Shown: positions 18,001-26,184 of the stretch, in pieces
Layout of the letters: the number at the start of each line of letters is the position of its first letter
Position numbering within the stretch: position 1 is the first letter of the stretch
DNA from: Candidatus Gastranaerophilales bacterium
GTDB taxonomy: Bacteria > Cyanobacteriota > Vampirovibrionia > Gastranaerophilales > Gastranaerophilaceae
NCBI GenBank assembly: GCA_944322845.1
Contig: CALUQE010000012.1
Span: forward strand, 1-56,251
DNA length: 56,251 bases
Reading direction: 5' to 3'
Made by a program: the position numbers and the translations under genes
The notes under the pieces: generated by a model
Told to the model about the DNA's origin: nothing
The model's database searches: none
What the model saw: only the letters and a program-made list of their open reading frames with translations

Positions 18001-19942
18001 AAACTTCTATACATTTATGGGTAACCACGATAAGCCGAGAATGCTCCACGGTTTATCCGTAGATATGGAATTATTCCATTCAAATCTTTTGAATGATTAT
18101 AATGATTTCTCTCAAAATCATAAATACAGACAGGATGCAATAAGAGTTCTTTCAGGTGCAAAAACTGATGCTGATATTCCGATTGAACTCAGATTAAATG
18201 TTGATAACAATGATTACTTCCTGACAGTAAGCCCGAGAGCAGTTGCGAACAGCAAACTCCTAATCCCTGTTATTTATGAAGATAAAACGCTTTCTGATGA
18301 AGATAAAAAACGCCTTGTAGATGCGATTATTGATTTAACTTACGGCAACTATCTCGGAGAAGGTGCTACAGAAAATTTACAAAAAATCAGAATAAATGAA
18401 ATCTCATCACTGGATAATGCTTTTGATGAAATACTTTATCTTGCAGGTAATAACGGGTTAACGCTTTCTGCTGATGAAAAAGCTAAATTAAAAGCAGCTG
18501 TTGTAAAACAAGCTAACGAAATGAATTTGTCTAACTATCTTGTTCACGGTGACTTAGATTGGAGTACTCTGCCTGACGGTGTAAAAGCTGAAAATGAACA
18601 ATATGCGGCAGAAATCGTCGGAAATCAGTCTAATTACGCTAACTACAGCTTATATACAATACAACTTGCAAGACTTTTGAAAGAGGCTTACAAAAAAACG
18701 GGGCTTAATGCTAATGCAAAAGAACCTTTAGATAAAGCCTTCAAAGGTTTTGCCGAAAAATATAACAAAGATATGATTGCTTCTCACACGGAAGAATTTA
18801 AGAAGATTGAAGATCCTGTAACAGCTATGAGAAAGAACGGTTATGCTGCAAGAGATCTTAAAGTTGCTCTTGATATGGCTGTTAAGCAGGCTGAGTATAA
18901 ATCAGGAAAACCTGTTGCGGACAAAAAGGATGTTGTTGACAGATTATTCAAGTCAGCAACCGAGCCGGGTGTTGTAAAAGAAGCAATGATTATGGAATTT
19001 TTAAAGGCTCTTCCGGGTATTCCTACTGTATATTCCGGTGACGAGCTCGGCATGACAGGGTACGAAGAAAAGGCTAAAAACGTTTACTTACAAAACAGAA
19101 ACGCTCTTCCTTGGACTGAAGTTGATGAAGATTCCATAATCGGCAAATACAGAAGAACAGTAAGAGATACAATAAACGGAACATTAAAGGACCGATCTAA
19201 TCCTGAACTAGCTCCTCTCAATAACGGTACACCATATCCGCTTGAAGTTGCTACTCATTCAAGAACGCGAAGCGAAATCAGGCTGAGAATAAACCAGATA
19301 AATGAGGAATATGGTAAAATCGATAAGCAAAAAGAAGAAGGCAAAATTACCGAAGAAGCTGCAAAGAAACAAAAAGCTGATTTAGCGGAAGAACAAAGAA
19401 CTCTTACAAAAGATTTGGCAAAACTTGCTTATCTTATGCAGAATGCTAACGGCGATATGACCGTATCCGTATTTAATGTTGGAGATATAGAGTTTTCTAA
19501 CAGATTTGACTATTTCCAGAAGTATAAACTAGATACTGAAGAAAAACGCAAAAAATTCTTTGCTGAAAACAATATAGAATCAATAAATCCGGATAATCCT
19601 TATATTCCGATTCTTCCAAAGTCTGATTTGGATATGATAATGCTTGGTGCAGGAGTTGCAATACCTGTCGGAACGGTATTTATGAACGCCAATGCTAAAG
19701 ATAAGACCGAATATGTAGTCAAACAGGTCGGAGACAAGAAAGCAATCGTAAGAAAAGATGGCGGTAAAATTGTAATGGACGGTATGACTGCAAAAAACGG
19801 TGTTATGATATTGAAGAAGATTAAGAATATAATATTTAAGGGGCATCAAAATAAATATTCTCAATATAACTTTGTATCAAACCCTTACAAGCACAGCGAA
19901 CCGGCAGTAGAAGGACAAAATTTGTCTATAATTTCAAAATAA
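15095..19942 (+). CDS. Giant GH13 (alpha-amylase family) protein, 1615 residues
   Basis: Starts at GTG 15095 with AGAAGGAG 9 nt upstream. The N-terminus has GFKA (13-16), one of the shared F-x-G/A motifs, then a beta-rich region (about 20-130) that may be a carbohydrate-binding module. GH13 regions can be read: region I near 291-302 (KYVYDGTF), region II LDWRLDAAK with nucleophile D825, region III AELTD with acid/base E873, and region IV GNHDKP with D979. The roughly 500 residues between regions I and II are far more than usual. There is no signal peptide; a hydrophobic segment near 1526-1547 could touch a membrane. Its substrate is probably an intracellular alpha-glucan such as glycogen. An AAA+ gene follows 16 nt later. 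Confidence 0.85.
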   Translation: MFVNKINGVSNIGFKAYQHVKNDVGETIMKFNYPYDSDKENCEIQIYSATPTDKYDYKLSEKPIAVINLKPEGVNVNLQEITNLDKDAPFAYKIVRKDKATGNVIWEGADTGVKIKKQNGEYVNRVFVHDINPHEIKDSNGKTIDVREDFDNDPISNYTHTLVSRKGTTPMVQGAGYLITPDSLMPGAKFKDFNDPKTGEIYYDKDYQKEMEGVIKNFSNIYGGNIAGAQQIIPYLKDNGYKYVFSTPVANGSKGWSLGYWNRNNMQVSPNMGNTENFASYFRELYKNGMKYVYDGTFTSEGLEGIHFQYALRWAEKNPQTYYWFRMTGLKNSNLGLGVVPKNKENLRHRIVNAPYNYALQSDGTYKKVPNPNYNANKETLCQVYDAAQASDRQIKDLDRAIINYEKLTEGKALDINNHDDTVINFIFQIKPQEYDNRIKIINELNKKFGKNINLDSADGTIMAAQFSNFRIDKKDEGGFVTWDANTDMVKMNYHISGYDEKILQAIVSQSQREYERMLTERGSKEVQDMAIQAGKYWTGKVKDIQTMYTAQTIGMAKSAEAVDKLIKEGKLPEEAKLDSTTLTNIINGHYLLKPKGVLSKDDVTVKALMSLPLDTLEFGENTVGVLSTSYFSNRATTEDTIGVSRFDLMKQNNPHLVEPYAKNYNKVNSLFNNEVKDFADAVIKRANETANEKLLDNSGDYTEYGEYVMELVGQDIAKYAFLKAFGGESFKTKILPTGEITYDYDALREGTTLKGLGINGYSPEDEASKLEKKIEKGLDALSETDIAYVAESISKRIAGTDTASFRIAEALVDRTALGLDWRLDAAKDVMDMDAVRNEDDTFDDNWDDAIKFWGKFVQAVKSENPNAYIVAELTDIPDLMKDTYGLDAHPFQNLTNLGQKFNGEPDAFVKFFNQTGITSEAGYSYFFTDLLTNFAPSFDEGNGTRESHDRFKDRFDLLMQTRSADYLRNFYTFMGNHDKPRMLHGLSVDMELFHSNLLNDYNDFSQNHKYRQDAIRVLSGAKTDADIPIELRLNVDNNDYFLTVSPRAVANSKLLIPVIYEDKTLSDEDKKRLVDAIIDLTYGNYLGEGATENLQKIRINEISSLDNAFDEILYLAGNNGLTLSADEKAKLKAAVVKQANEMNLSNYLVHGDLDWSTLPDGVKAENEQYAAEIVGNQSNYANYSLYTIQLARLLKEAYKKTGLNANAKEPLDKAFKGFAEKYNKDMIASHTEEFKKIEDPVTAMRKNGYAARDLKVALDMAVKQAEYKSGKPVADKKDVVDRLFKSATEPGVVKEAMIMEFLKALPGIPTVYSGDELGMTGYEEKAKNVYLQNRNALPWTEVDEDSIIGKYRRTVRDTINGTLKDRSNPELAPLNNGTPYPLEVATHSRTRSEIRLRINQINEEYGKIDKQKEEGKITEEAAKKQKADLAEEQRTLTKDLAKLAYLMQNANGDMTVSVFNVGDIEFSNRFDYFQKYKLDTEEKRKKFFAENNIESINPDNPYIPILPKSDLDMIMLGAGVAIPVGTVFMNANAKDKTEYVVKQVGDKKAIVRKDGGKIVMDGMTAKNGVMILKKIKNIIFKGHQNKYSQYNFVSNPYKHSEPAVEGQNLSIISK

Positions 19943-19958
19943 TAAAAGGAAAGAGAGT

Positions 19959-21419
19959 ATGAAAGTCAGTGCAGTAGGTATAAACTGCGGTTATTATAAT
20001 AAAAGCCGGAATATAAAACAAAATAGAATCCCTATTATAAATAAAGCAGATACAGTGTCTTTTAAAGGTTTATTTGATTCCGAACCGGATTTGCCTGCAA
20101 GATTCAAATACGGTTTGGAAGCTTTGGACGGTCAGTCGGTGCTGGTTGTAACCTCAAATGAAAAAAGCTCTAATATGATGCTTGAATTTTATGCGGATAA
20201 AATTGATATTCCGGTGATGAAAAAATATACACTGCTGGTAAAAAATGGAGAGCTTAAAAACAGAGATGATTTAGAGGCAAATTTTGCTGTATTTAAGAAA
20301 GGTGATGATTACAATATATTGTCGCTTTCCGATAATCAAATAATGGGAATACTGGTAGCGAATCCTAAAGAAGAATATAATTCTAAAAATAAAATTTTCT
20401 CAGGAGAAAAGAAAGTTCTTAAAGACGGTATGGCAATAGATACCGGAGAAGTTTTTTATTCGGAAAAACCTAAATTAGTATTTAATACGCCCGCGAGATA
20501 TTATACCGGTAATGCGAAAAAATATCTGGCGTTAAGCACTGTTGATGAGTTTAAGGACTTCAATAAAAGAACTATTTCTGCTCTGAATTCTTCTAAGAAT
20601 GTTGAGCCAAAGACCGGATTTAGATTTAGTGATATCGGCGGTTTGGATAATATAATTGAGACTCTGAAAAAGTATGTAGTCAGACCTATAAATTATCCGC
20701 AGGTGTTTGAGAATATAAGATTAAATAAGGGGATTCTTTTGTGGGGACCACCAAGGTGCGGGAAAACTCTTCTGGGTAAAGCATTAGCAAATGAATCAGG
20801 TGCAAAGTACAGCGAATACAATGCAAATGAATTTAAATCATCAACGGTCGGCTCTTCAGAAGCTTCTATACGTCAGATGTTTAAAAATGCGGTTGCTAAT
20901 GCCCCATCTATAACATTTATTGATGAAATAGATTCGATTGCAAAAAAACGTGACGGCTCTTCTAACGCCCGATTTGATGATCCGATGGTGAACCAGTTTT
21001 TGGGCTGTATGAGTGATTTAGAAAAAACAAAAGTTCCTGCATTTATTATTGCAGCAACAAACAGAAAAGATTTACTTGATCCGGCTCTTGTTGCTTCCGG
21101 AAGATTCGGCTTGCATCTGGAAGTTCCGATGCCGGATGAGAAGGGCTTAAAACAAATTTTCAATATACATATAAAAAATAAGCCGGTAATGGAGGATGTT
21201 TCTGTAGATGAACTTGCTAAGATGATGGCTTCGCATAAATTTAACGGCTCGGATGTCGCCGAGGCAATAACAAATGCTTATTTTAACGCGCTTGAACGGC
21301 TGGGCATGTTCGAAAAAATGGATAGCAGAACCTTTACTTACGCAGACTTACAAAAAATTGCAATCAGTAAAGAAGATTTCTATATAGCAATGCAAAAAAT
21401 TGTCAGACAGAAGATTTAA
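19959..21419 (+). CDS. AAA+ ATPase, p97/Vps4/FtsH-like module, with VSFKG motif
   Basis: 486 residues. N-terminal TVSFKG (32-37) is the shared motif. Residues 50-210 form an unrecognised domain, and 220-480 a classical AAA module: SDIGGLD (224-230), Walker A GPPRCGKT (263-270), Walker B ITFIDE (318-323), sensor 1 AATN (365-368) and the arginine-finger region SGRF (380-383). No membrane helix or HExxH protease motif is visible, so it is an unfoldase/remodelling type and not FtsH. It follows the giant GH13 gene by 16 nt with AAGG upstream, so the two are very likely one operon. It overlaps ldpA by 17 nt at the 3' ends. Confidence 0.88.
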   Translation: MKVSAVGINCGYYNKSRNIKQNRIPIINKADTVSFKGLFDSEPDLPARFKYGLEALDGQSVLVVTSNEKSSNMMLEFYADKIDIPVMKKYTLLVKNGELKNRDDLEANFAVFKKGDDYNILSLSDNQIMGILVANPKEEYNSKNKIFSGEKKVLKDGMAIDTGEVFYSEKPKLVFNTPARYYTGNAKKYLALSTVDEFKDFNKRTISALNSSKNVEPKTGFRFSDIGGLDNIIETLKKYVVRPINYPQVFENIRLNKGILLWGPPRCGKTLLGKALANESGAKYSEYNANEFKSSTVGSSEASIRQMFKNAVANAPSITFIDEIDSIAKKRDGSSNARFDDPMVNQFLGCMSDLEKTKVPAFIIAATNRKDLLDPALVASGRFGLHLEVPMPDEKGLKQIFNIHIKNKPVMEDVSVDELAKMMASHKFNGSDVAEAITNAYFNALERLGMFEKMDSRTFTYADLQKIAISKEDFYIAMQKIVRQKI

Positions 21420-22317
21420 CCAGTTCTTTTGCTGCTTCAATAGCATTAACCTGTGCATCCATATTGTTCCAGAAATCATCGGTGTAAATGTATTTTTTTA
21501 CAATTTTTCTTGCCCAGGAACCTATTGCGATACCCCAGTAATTTATGCCGCAAAGTTTTGCAAGTTCAGCAGTTTTAGAGTTCGTTCCTCCTGAAAGGAC
21601 AATATAAACAGGTAAGTTTGCATTCTGTATGATTTCTGCCATCGCTACAGCCTGCAGAGTCGTTTTATAACTGTCATCCGAGCCGCTCATCGGTATGCCG
21701 TCGGCCTGAACGATTGTTGTATACGGCTTTCTGTGTGCAATCATACTCCTTACGCGGCTTATTGCTTCTTTGTTTCCGAAATATTCCCTATCAATACAAA
21801 TGGAAGCATATTTTGGATTGCACTCATTAATTACTCCCCATTTGTAGTCCAAATCCTGTCTGTCCTGCCCCATAACATGAAGTTCAAGCATCTCAACGCC
21901 GTTTTCTACCATATACGGTAAAATTTCTTTTACGTTAACATCCTTTTCGTACATTGTTAAAGCGCCTGTAGGGCATTTTTTTGCGCAAGTTCCGCAGCCG
22001 ACGCATCTTTTATCATTAATCATTATTGACGGATAAATTGCGTCATTCGGACAATTCCTCAGGCAATTTCCGCATTTTATACAGACACTTTCTTTGATTC
22101 GGGCTTTTGTAATATGCGGGTCGCCTTTTATGCCAACACTTACGCAAAAATGAGCTTCTTTTAGCCCTGCAAGACTGACGGCTTCTTTTGCAGCTTCTAA
22201 AACATCTTTTCTGGCTGATATATCAAAATAATCGCATCCGGCTTTTGCATATACATAAACCAGACGCTTTACACTTTCACAATCTTCGTTTCCTGCACCG
22301 CATACAATCTTTAGCAT
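21403..22317 (-). CDS. ldpA: LdpA-like iron-sulfur protein
   Basis: 304 residues. The N-terminus LKIVCGAGNEDCESVKRLV matches the KLICGAS... start of cyanobacterial LdpA. Two 4Fe-4S motifs follow: C79, C82, C85, C89 and C105, C108, C111, C115. The C-terminal domain has QADGIPMSG and YIVLSGGTN and ends in IGSWARKIV, which matches the LdpA C-terminal domain (WQTDGRPMSG, QLAGGTN, GSYAR). In photosynthetic cyanobacteria LdpA feeds redox state into the circadian clock. No kai or photosystem gene is seen here, so the ancestral role may be general redox sensing. It is last in the rsmH-ftsL-like-ldpA transcript, 3 nt after the FtsL-like gene. Confidence 0.85.
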   Translation of the reverse strand: MLKIVCGAGNEDCESVKRLVYVYAKAGCDYFDISARKDVLEAAKEAVSLAGLKEAHFCVSVGIKGDPHITKARIKESVCIKCGNCLRNCPNDAIYPSIMINDKRCVGCGTCAKKCPTGALTMYEKDVNVKEILPYMVENGVEMLELHVMGQDRQDLDYKWGVINECNPKYASICIDREYFGNKEAISRVRSMIAHRKPYTTIVQADGIPMSGSDDSYKTTLQAVAMAEIIQNANLPVYIVLSGGTNSKTAELAKLCGINYWGIAIGSWARKIVKKYIYTDDFWNNMDAQVNAIEAAKELVKSSV

Positions 22318-22320
22318 ATA

Positions 22321-22845
22321 TTAAAATCCTATCGCATAATTAAAAATTTTCTTTTTAGTCAAATGCTTGCTTGCTGTGGTTGCATCAACTGTAACTTCCG
22401 GTGTCTCAATTACCTGACCTGCTCTTTGCAGCATGTTGTTTTCCTGCAAAGTCTTATCAACGTTATTGAAAGATTTTAAAGTGTCAAGTTTGTTTTGCAG
22501 TTCTTCATTTTCATTGTTAAGAATTATTGTTTGTCTGCTTAAATCGTTTAATTTCATTTCGCAAGAGATAACAAAATAGTAGCTTACGATAACAACACCT
22601 ATAAGCAGGCTCAGGATAACGCATAACATTTTATTAACTCTTTTTATAGCCATTTCTTTAACCAGATTTTCTTTCGGAAAGTACCCTTCTATTATACTAT
22701 TAACAGCTAATTTTTGAACAGATTTATCAACAAAAGATTTTTTTGTATTTTCCTTAATCTGATATTCTTTTTTATATTCCCCTGAAAACTTTTTAATGAA
22801 ACTATCTAACCCTGATTTGTTGTTGATTTTTAAAGCCGAAACCAA
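22321..22845 (-). CDS. FtsL-like single-pass membrane protein
   Basis: 174 residues starting at TTG 22845, chosen because GAGGAG lies 8 nt upstream; a longer frame from 22905 overlaps rsmH and has no usable spacing. One membrane helix (about 73-95) follows a basic cytoplasmic region and is followed by a heptad-like coiled coil (about 100-130), the topology of FtsL/DivIC divisome proteins. Its position directly after rsmH is where ftsL lies in the standard division cluster. Sequence conservation in FtsL is weak, so the call rests on topology and synteny. ftsI and mur genes do not follow. Confidence 0.65.
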   Translation of the reverse strand: MVSALKINNKSGLDSFIKKFSGEYKKEYQIKENTKKSFVDKSVQKLAVNSIIEGYFPKENLVKEMAIKRVNKMLCVILSLLIGVVIVSYYFVISCEMKLNDLSRQTIILNNENEELQNKLDTLKSFNNVDKTLQENNMLQRAGQVIETPEVTVDATTASKHLTKKKIFNYAIGF

Positions 22846-22888
22846 AATATATACTCCTCTGCTCCCCGGATTCCGGCCGTCATTATTA

Positions 22889-23812
22889 CTAAATAGCTCT
22901 AACAACCCTCAATTTTGCACTTCGTGACGGCGGATTCTCCAAAATCTCCTTTTCACTCGCCATAATTGGCTTTCTGTTTACCAATTCTATTTTTGGCGGC
23001 GGGCATTTGCAAATCATATCGTTGCATCTGCACTTCTGGCTTTCAAATTTGAAGAATTGTTTTACAATTCTGTCCTCCAAAGAATGAAAACTTATTACAG
23101 AAATTATACCATCTTTGTCCAATAAATCCAATATGTCATGTAGTACAATATTTACATTTTTTAACTCATTGTTAACTTCTATCCTAATAGCCTGAAACAC
23201 TCTTGTAGCAGGGTGTATATGAGACTTAACCCTAGGAGTCGCACTGATAATGAGATCAGCAAGTTCTTTCGTTGTTCTAATCGGCTTAGTCCTTCTAGTT
23301 TCAACAATCTTTTTTGCAATTCTTTTTGAAAAATGTTCCTCTCCATACTCACTGAAAATCCTCACCAGATCTGTTTCCGAATAATTATTAACGACATCAT
23401 AGGCGGAAAAATCGCTGTCCATGTCAAATCTCATGTCTAACGGGGCATCTTTTGAAAATGAAAATCCTCTTTCCGCTTTTGTAAGCTGATGATATGATGC
23501 TCCAAGATCCAGAATTACACCGCCTGTAATTTTTTCGATACCGAGTTTGTGCAGTTCTTCTTTAATATTTGTATAAGAGGATTTTACTATAGTTAAATTA
23601 GGGTAATCTTTAAGTCTTTCTTTTGCATGTCTTATAGCTTCGTCATCGATATCGAATGCAATAAGCCTGCCGTTTGGCGAAATCCTTTTTAAGATTAATT
23701 CGCTGTGTCCCCCGCCGCCTAAAGTGCAGTCAACATAAATTTTACCGTCTTTACATTCAAGAGCATCGACTGCTTCGTTTAGCATTACAGTATAATGTTT
23801 GAAATCATCCAT
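22889..23812 (-). CDS. rsmH: 16S rRNA m4C1402 methyltransferase RsmH
   Basis: 307 residues. Methylates N4 of C1402 in 16S rRNA using S-adenosylmethionine. MLNEAVDAL, DCTLGGGGHS (SAM loop), AFDIDDEAI, ERGFSF, PLDMRFD and SFHSLEDRIVKQFF are the family motifs. A CRC...CKCPPP stretch is near 258-270. No Shine-Dalgarno is seen. The extended -10 TGCTAAAAT (minus strand, 23819-23827) ends 6 nt before the ATG, so a leaderless mRNA starting the rsmH-ftsL-ldpA unit is likely. Confidence 0.95.
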   Translation of the reverse strand: MDDFKHYTVMLNEAVDALECKDGKIYVDCTLGGGGHSELILKRISPNGRLIAFDIDDEAIRHAKERLKDYPNLTIVKSSYTNIKEELHKLGIEKITGGVILDLGASYHQLTKAERGFSFSKDAPLDMRFDMDSDFSAYDVVNNYSETDLVRIFSEYGEEHFSKRIAKKIVETRRTKPIRTTKELADLIISATPRVKSHIHPATRVFQAIRIEVNNELKNVNIVLHDILDLLDKDGIISVISFHSLEDRIVKQFFKFESQKCRCNDMICKCPPPKIELVNRKPIMASEKEILENPPSRSAKLRVVRAI

Positions 23813-23847
23813 AATAAAATTTTAGCATATAAAGATTTTTACAAAAT

Positions 23848-24285
23848 CTACATTTCCAGCATAAATGTTACCGGTCCGTCATTTATTAACGCAACGTCCA
23901 TCATTGCTCCGAATTTTCCTGTTCCGACTTTAATTTCCAGTGATTTAATTTTCTCTACAAAATCTTCATATAGTTTATTTGCGGTTTCAGGCGGGGCAGA
24001 ACCGTCAAAACTCGGGCGGGTTCCTTTTTTGCAATTCCCGCACAGCGTAAATTGCGAAACTATAAGCATTTCTCCTTGAATGTCAAGAATTGATTTATTC
24101 ATCTTGTCGTTTTCATCCGGGAAAATTCTCAGATTTACGAGTTTTGCCGCCATTTTCTCTATTTGTTCTGCGGTATCTCCTTTTTCAATGCCTACGAGTG
24201 CCAGTATTCCGGCATTAATTTGTGAGTACAGTTTGTTATCAATAGTAACGGAAGCTTCTTTTACTCTCTGTATCAAAACTTTCAT
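23848..24285 (-). CDS. dtd: D-aminoacyl-tRNA deacylase
   Basis: 145 residues, the usual DTD length. Hydrolyses D-aminoacyl-tRNA and Gly-tRNA-Ala. N-terminal MKVLIQRVKEASVTID, catalytic-loop SQFTLCGNCKKGTRPSF (family SQFTL...KGxRPSF) and NDGPVTF (family NxGPVT, Gly-cisPro) are present. The ATG overlaps the stop of the MAF gene as ATGA, with GGAG just upstream, so it is co-translated with MAF. Confidence 0.95.
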   Translation of the reverse strand: MKVLIQRVKEASVTIDNKLYSQINAGILALVGIEKGDTAEQIEKMAAKLVNLRIFPDENDKMNKSILDIQGEMLIVSQFTLCGNCKKGTRPSFDGSAPPETANKLYEDFVEKIKSLEIKVGTGKFGAMMDVALINDGPVTFMLEM

Positions 24286-26171
24286 TCCAACTCTCCGATA
24301 GATTTATTAATTCTTGCGTTAATATTTATTATAGCTTTTTCCGAGTTGTCGAAATATTCGGTAAATTTGGTAATCAATGTTGTCATATTATTGGAATCAA
24401 AGCTTCTGGACATTTTCATTGTATAATCCAAATCAATACGGTCTTTAGCTGTTATAAAGTCATATAGAGTATTTGAATTAGATGTACTTAATTGTAAAAA
24501 TATTGAAGAGACTTTTTTCAGGTCTTTTAGAACTTCAACGGTTGCATTTTTGTATCTTTTGAAATCATTATTCAGCGATTTAACTGCATTTTGTCCGCTT
24601 TTTAATTCGTTTAATATTTTGTTTAGCAAGCTTGTTTCAAGTTTTAATTTCTCTTTAATATTATTGATATCAAACTTGTAATCAAACTTTAACTCTCTGT
24701 TTTGTATTGGTTTTGAATCTTTGAGAGCTTCTTCAAGCGGCATGTTTTCGTATCCGTCAATTTGTGCACCGACTAAAGAGGTATTTATAAATTCTCGGTC
24801 ATTAAATTTTTGGGCAAATTCGCTTAAAGGTTTTATAAATGCCGCATAAACAGATTCTGTCGGAATTTGTTCCCCTTTAATACTTTTTACGTAATATAGA
24901 GAATTGTTGAGGTTTTTAAGTCTGGTCTTTGCTGCCTTAATTCGAGTTTCTTCATCCGGATAGTTACTCAAAGATTCTACAAAATTATCAAAATCTTTTG
25001 CTGTAATTTCCCATTTGTTGTTTTCTTTATTGAACCGGCATTCCAAATCCTTATAGGCAGAATCTTTGCTGTAGCATTGACCTTCTATATATGCTAAGTC
25101 CTGACCAACCATCACAATCTTTGAGCAGCCTAAAATCCTTGCAATATTTAGCGCGGTATAAGAAACAGTTCCTTTGGAAAGATACTCGTCTGTTTTTTCG
25201 TTAATTATTCTGCTCCAGAAAGAATTTACGGGCATATTATCTGATATATGTGAATAAATTTGTTTAAATTTGAACTTTCTTAGGTTGATATTTGAATAAG
25301 GTTCCGTTACAAAATTAACCTGAGATAAGTCCAGTCCTTCAAGTTGTTTTGAAGAATCATAAGTCTCAATTATACAAAGAAAATCCGGTGTAATTCCGTG
25401 TTTTGCAATGGTTTTCATAGCAGTTCCGACAACTATTAGTACGATATTATTTCTGTATTTTTTGATTGTTTCAATGTTTCTGTCAAGCGTAGGCCCTGCT
25501 GATACCACAACCGCAGTCTGACCTTTATAAAAATCTTTTATCGAACTTAAAGGCGGCTCTTTTATAAGATTTGGTATGTTTTGAATCATGGTGCGTGCTA
25601 TCGGGTAGAATTTTTGCTGCGTATATTTTAAGTCCAGAGAATATGAGCCTACCATACGCTGCAATTCTTCAACCATTTCATTGAACTTTTTGGAATCCAT
25701 ATCTCTATATGCTGCTGTCGTGAGCATAAGCGGTGTATTTTTAACATTTGATTTTTGATAAATGTATTCTCCGGCTTTTGCAATATTATCTGTAATAAAA
25801 ACATTATTTTTCAGAATATCATTTGAAAAATCAACGAGCGAGAAAGCAACTTTAAGTATATTTAAATCCGGCTCATACAAAATTACCGTTCCGGCCGAAT
25901 TAGCAGAGGCTACCTGAAAAAGATACCCCAGTCCCAGTCCGTAGATTAGATGTATGGAAACAGGTGTGTTTGTTGCTCTTGAAAATATTTCTTTTGCTTC
26001 CGCAAGCGGGTTTTGACTGTTATGCAGATGCGTATTTTTATAAACAAGATTATAAAATCCGTTTTCATTTACAAGCTGCGGTACATCGTCTACAACATGT
26101 TTATTAATTCTGTCAGCAAGTTCTCTGTTGTTTTTTGCAAGCGAGATTAAATTTTTTTCAAGTAAATTCAC
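24282..26171 (-). CDS. MAF / DUF115 motility-associated protein
   Basis: 629 residues from GTG 26171 (GGGAG 7 nt upstream; a TTG two codons earlier is too close to that site). The core GQTAVVVSAGPTLDRNI, IVLIVVGTAMKTI, GITPDFLCIIETYD and TVSYTALNIARILGCSKIVMV segments are typical of the MAF_flag10/DUF115 family, which in Campylobacter, Aeromonas and others transfers nonulosonic acid to flagellin. It probably glycosylates one or both flagellins here. No nonulosonic acid biosynthesis gene is in this window. It sits in an operon of ykgJ-like, rlmN, MAF and dtd. Confidence 0.85.
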   Translation of the reverse strand: MNLLEKNLISLAKNNRELADRINKHVVDDVPQLVNENGFYNLVYKNTHLHNSQNPLAEAKEIFSRATNTPVSIHLIYGLGLGYLFQVASANSAGTVILYEPDLNILKVAFSLVDFSNDILKNNVFITDNIAKAGEYIYQKSNVKNTPLMLTTAAYRDMDSKKFNEMVEELQRMVGSYSLDLKYTQQKFYPIARTMIQNIPNLIKEPPLSSIKDFYKGQTAVVVSAGPTLDRNIETIKKYRNNIVLIVVGTAMKTIAKHGITPDFLCIIETYDSSKQLEGLDLSQVNFVTEPYSNINLRKFKFKQIYSHISDNMPVNSFWSRIINEKTDEYLSKGTVSYTALNIARILGCSKIVMVGQDLAYIEGQCYSKDSAYKDLECRFNKENNKWEITAKDFDNFVESLSNYPDEETRIKAAKTRLKNLNNSLYYVKSIKGEQIPTESVYAAFIKPLSEFAQKFNDREFINTSLVGAQIDGYENMPLEEALKDSKPIQNRELKFDYKFDINNIKEKLKLETSLLNKILNELKSGQNAVKSLNNDFKRYKNATVEVLKDLKKVSSIFLQLSTSNSNTLYDFITAKDRIDLDYTMKMSRSFDSNNMTTLITKFTEYFDNSEKAIININARINKSIGELE

Positions 26172-26184
26172 ACACAAACTCCCT

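Noticed and set aside
22846..22905. Longer N-terminus for the FtsL-like protein from TTG 22905
   Set aside because: It overlaps rsmH and the GAGGG is only 1 nt from the start; TTG 22845 has GAGGAG at 8 nt.
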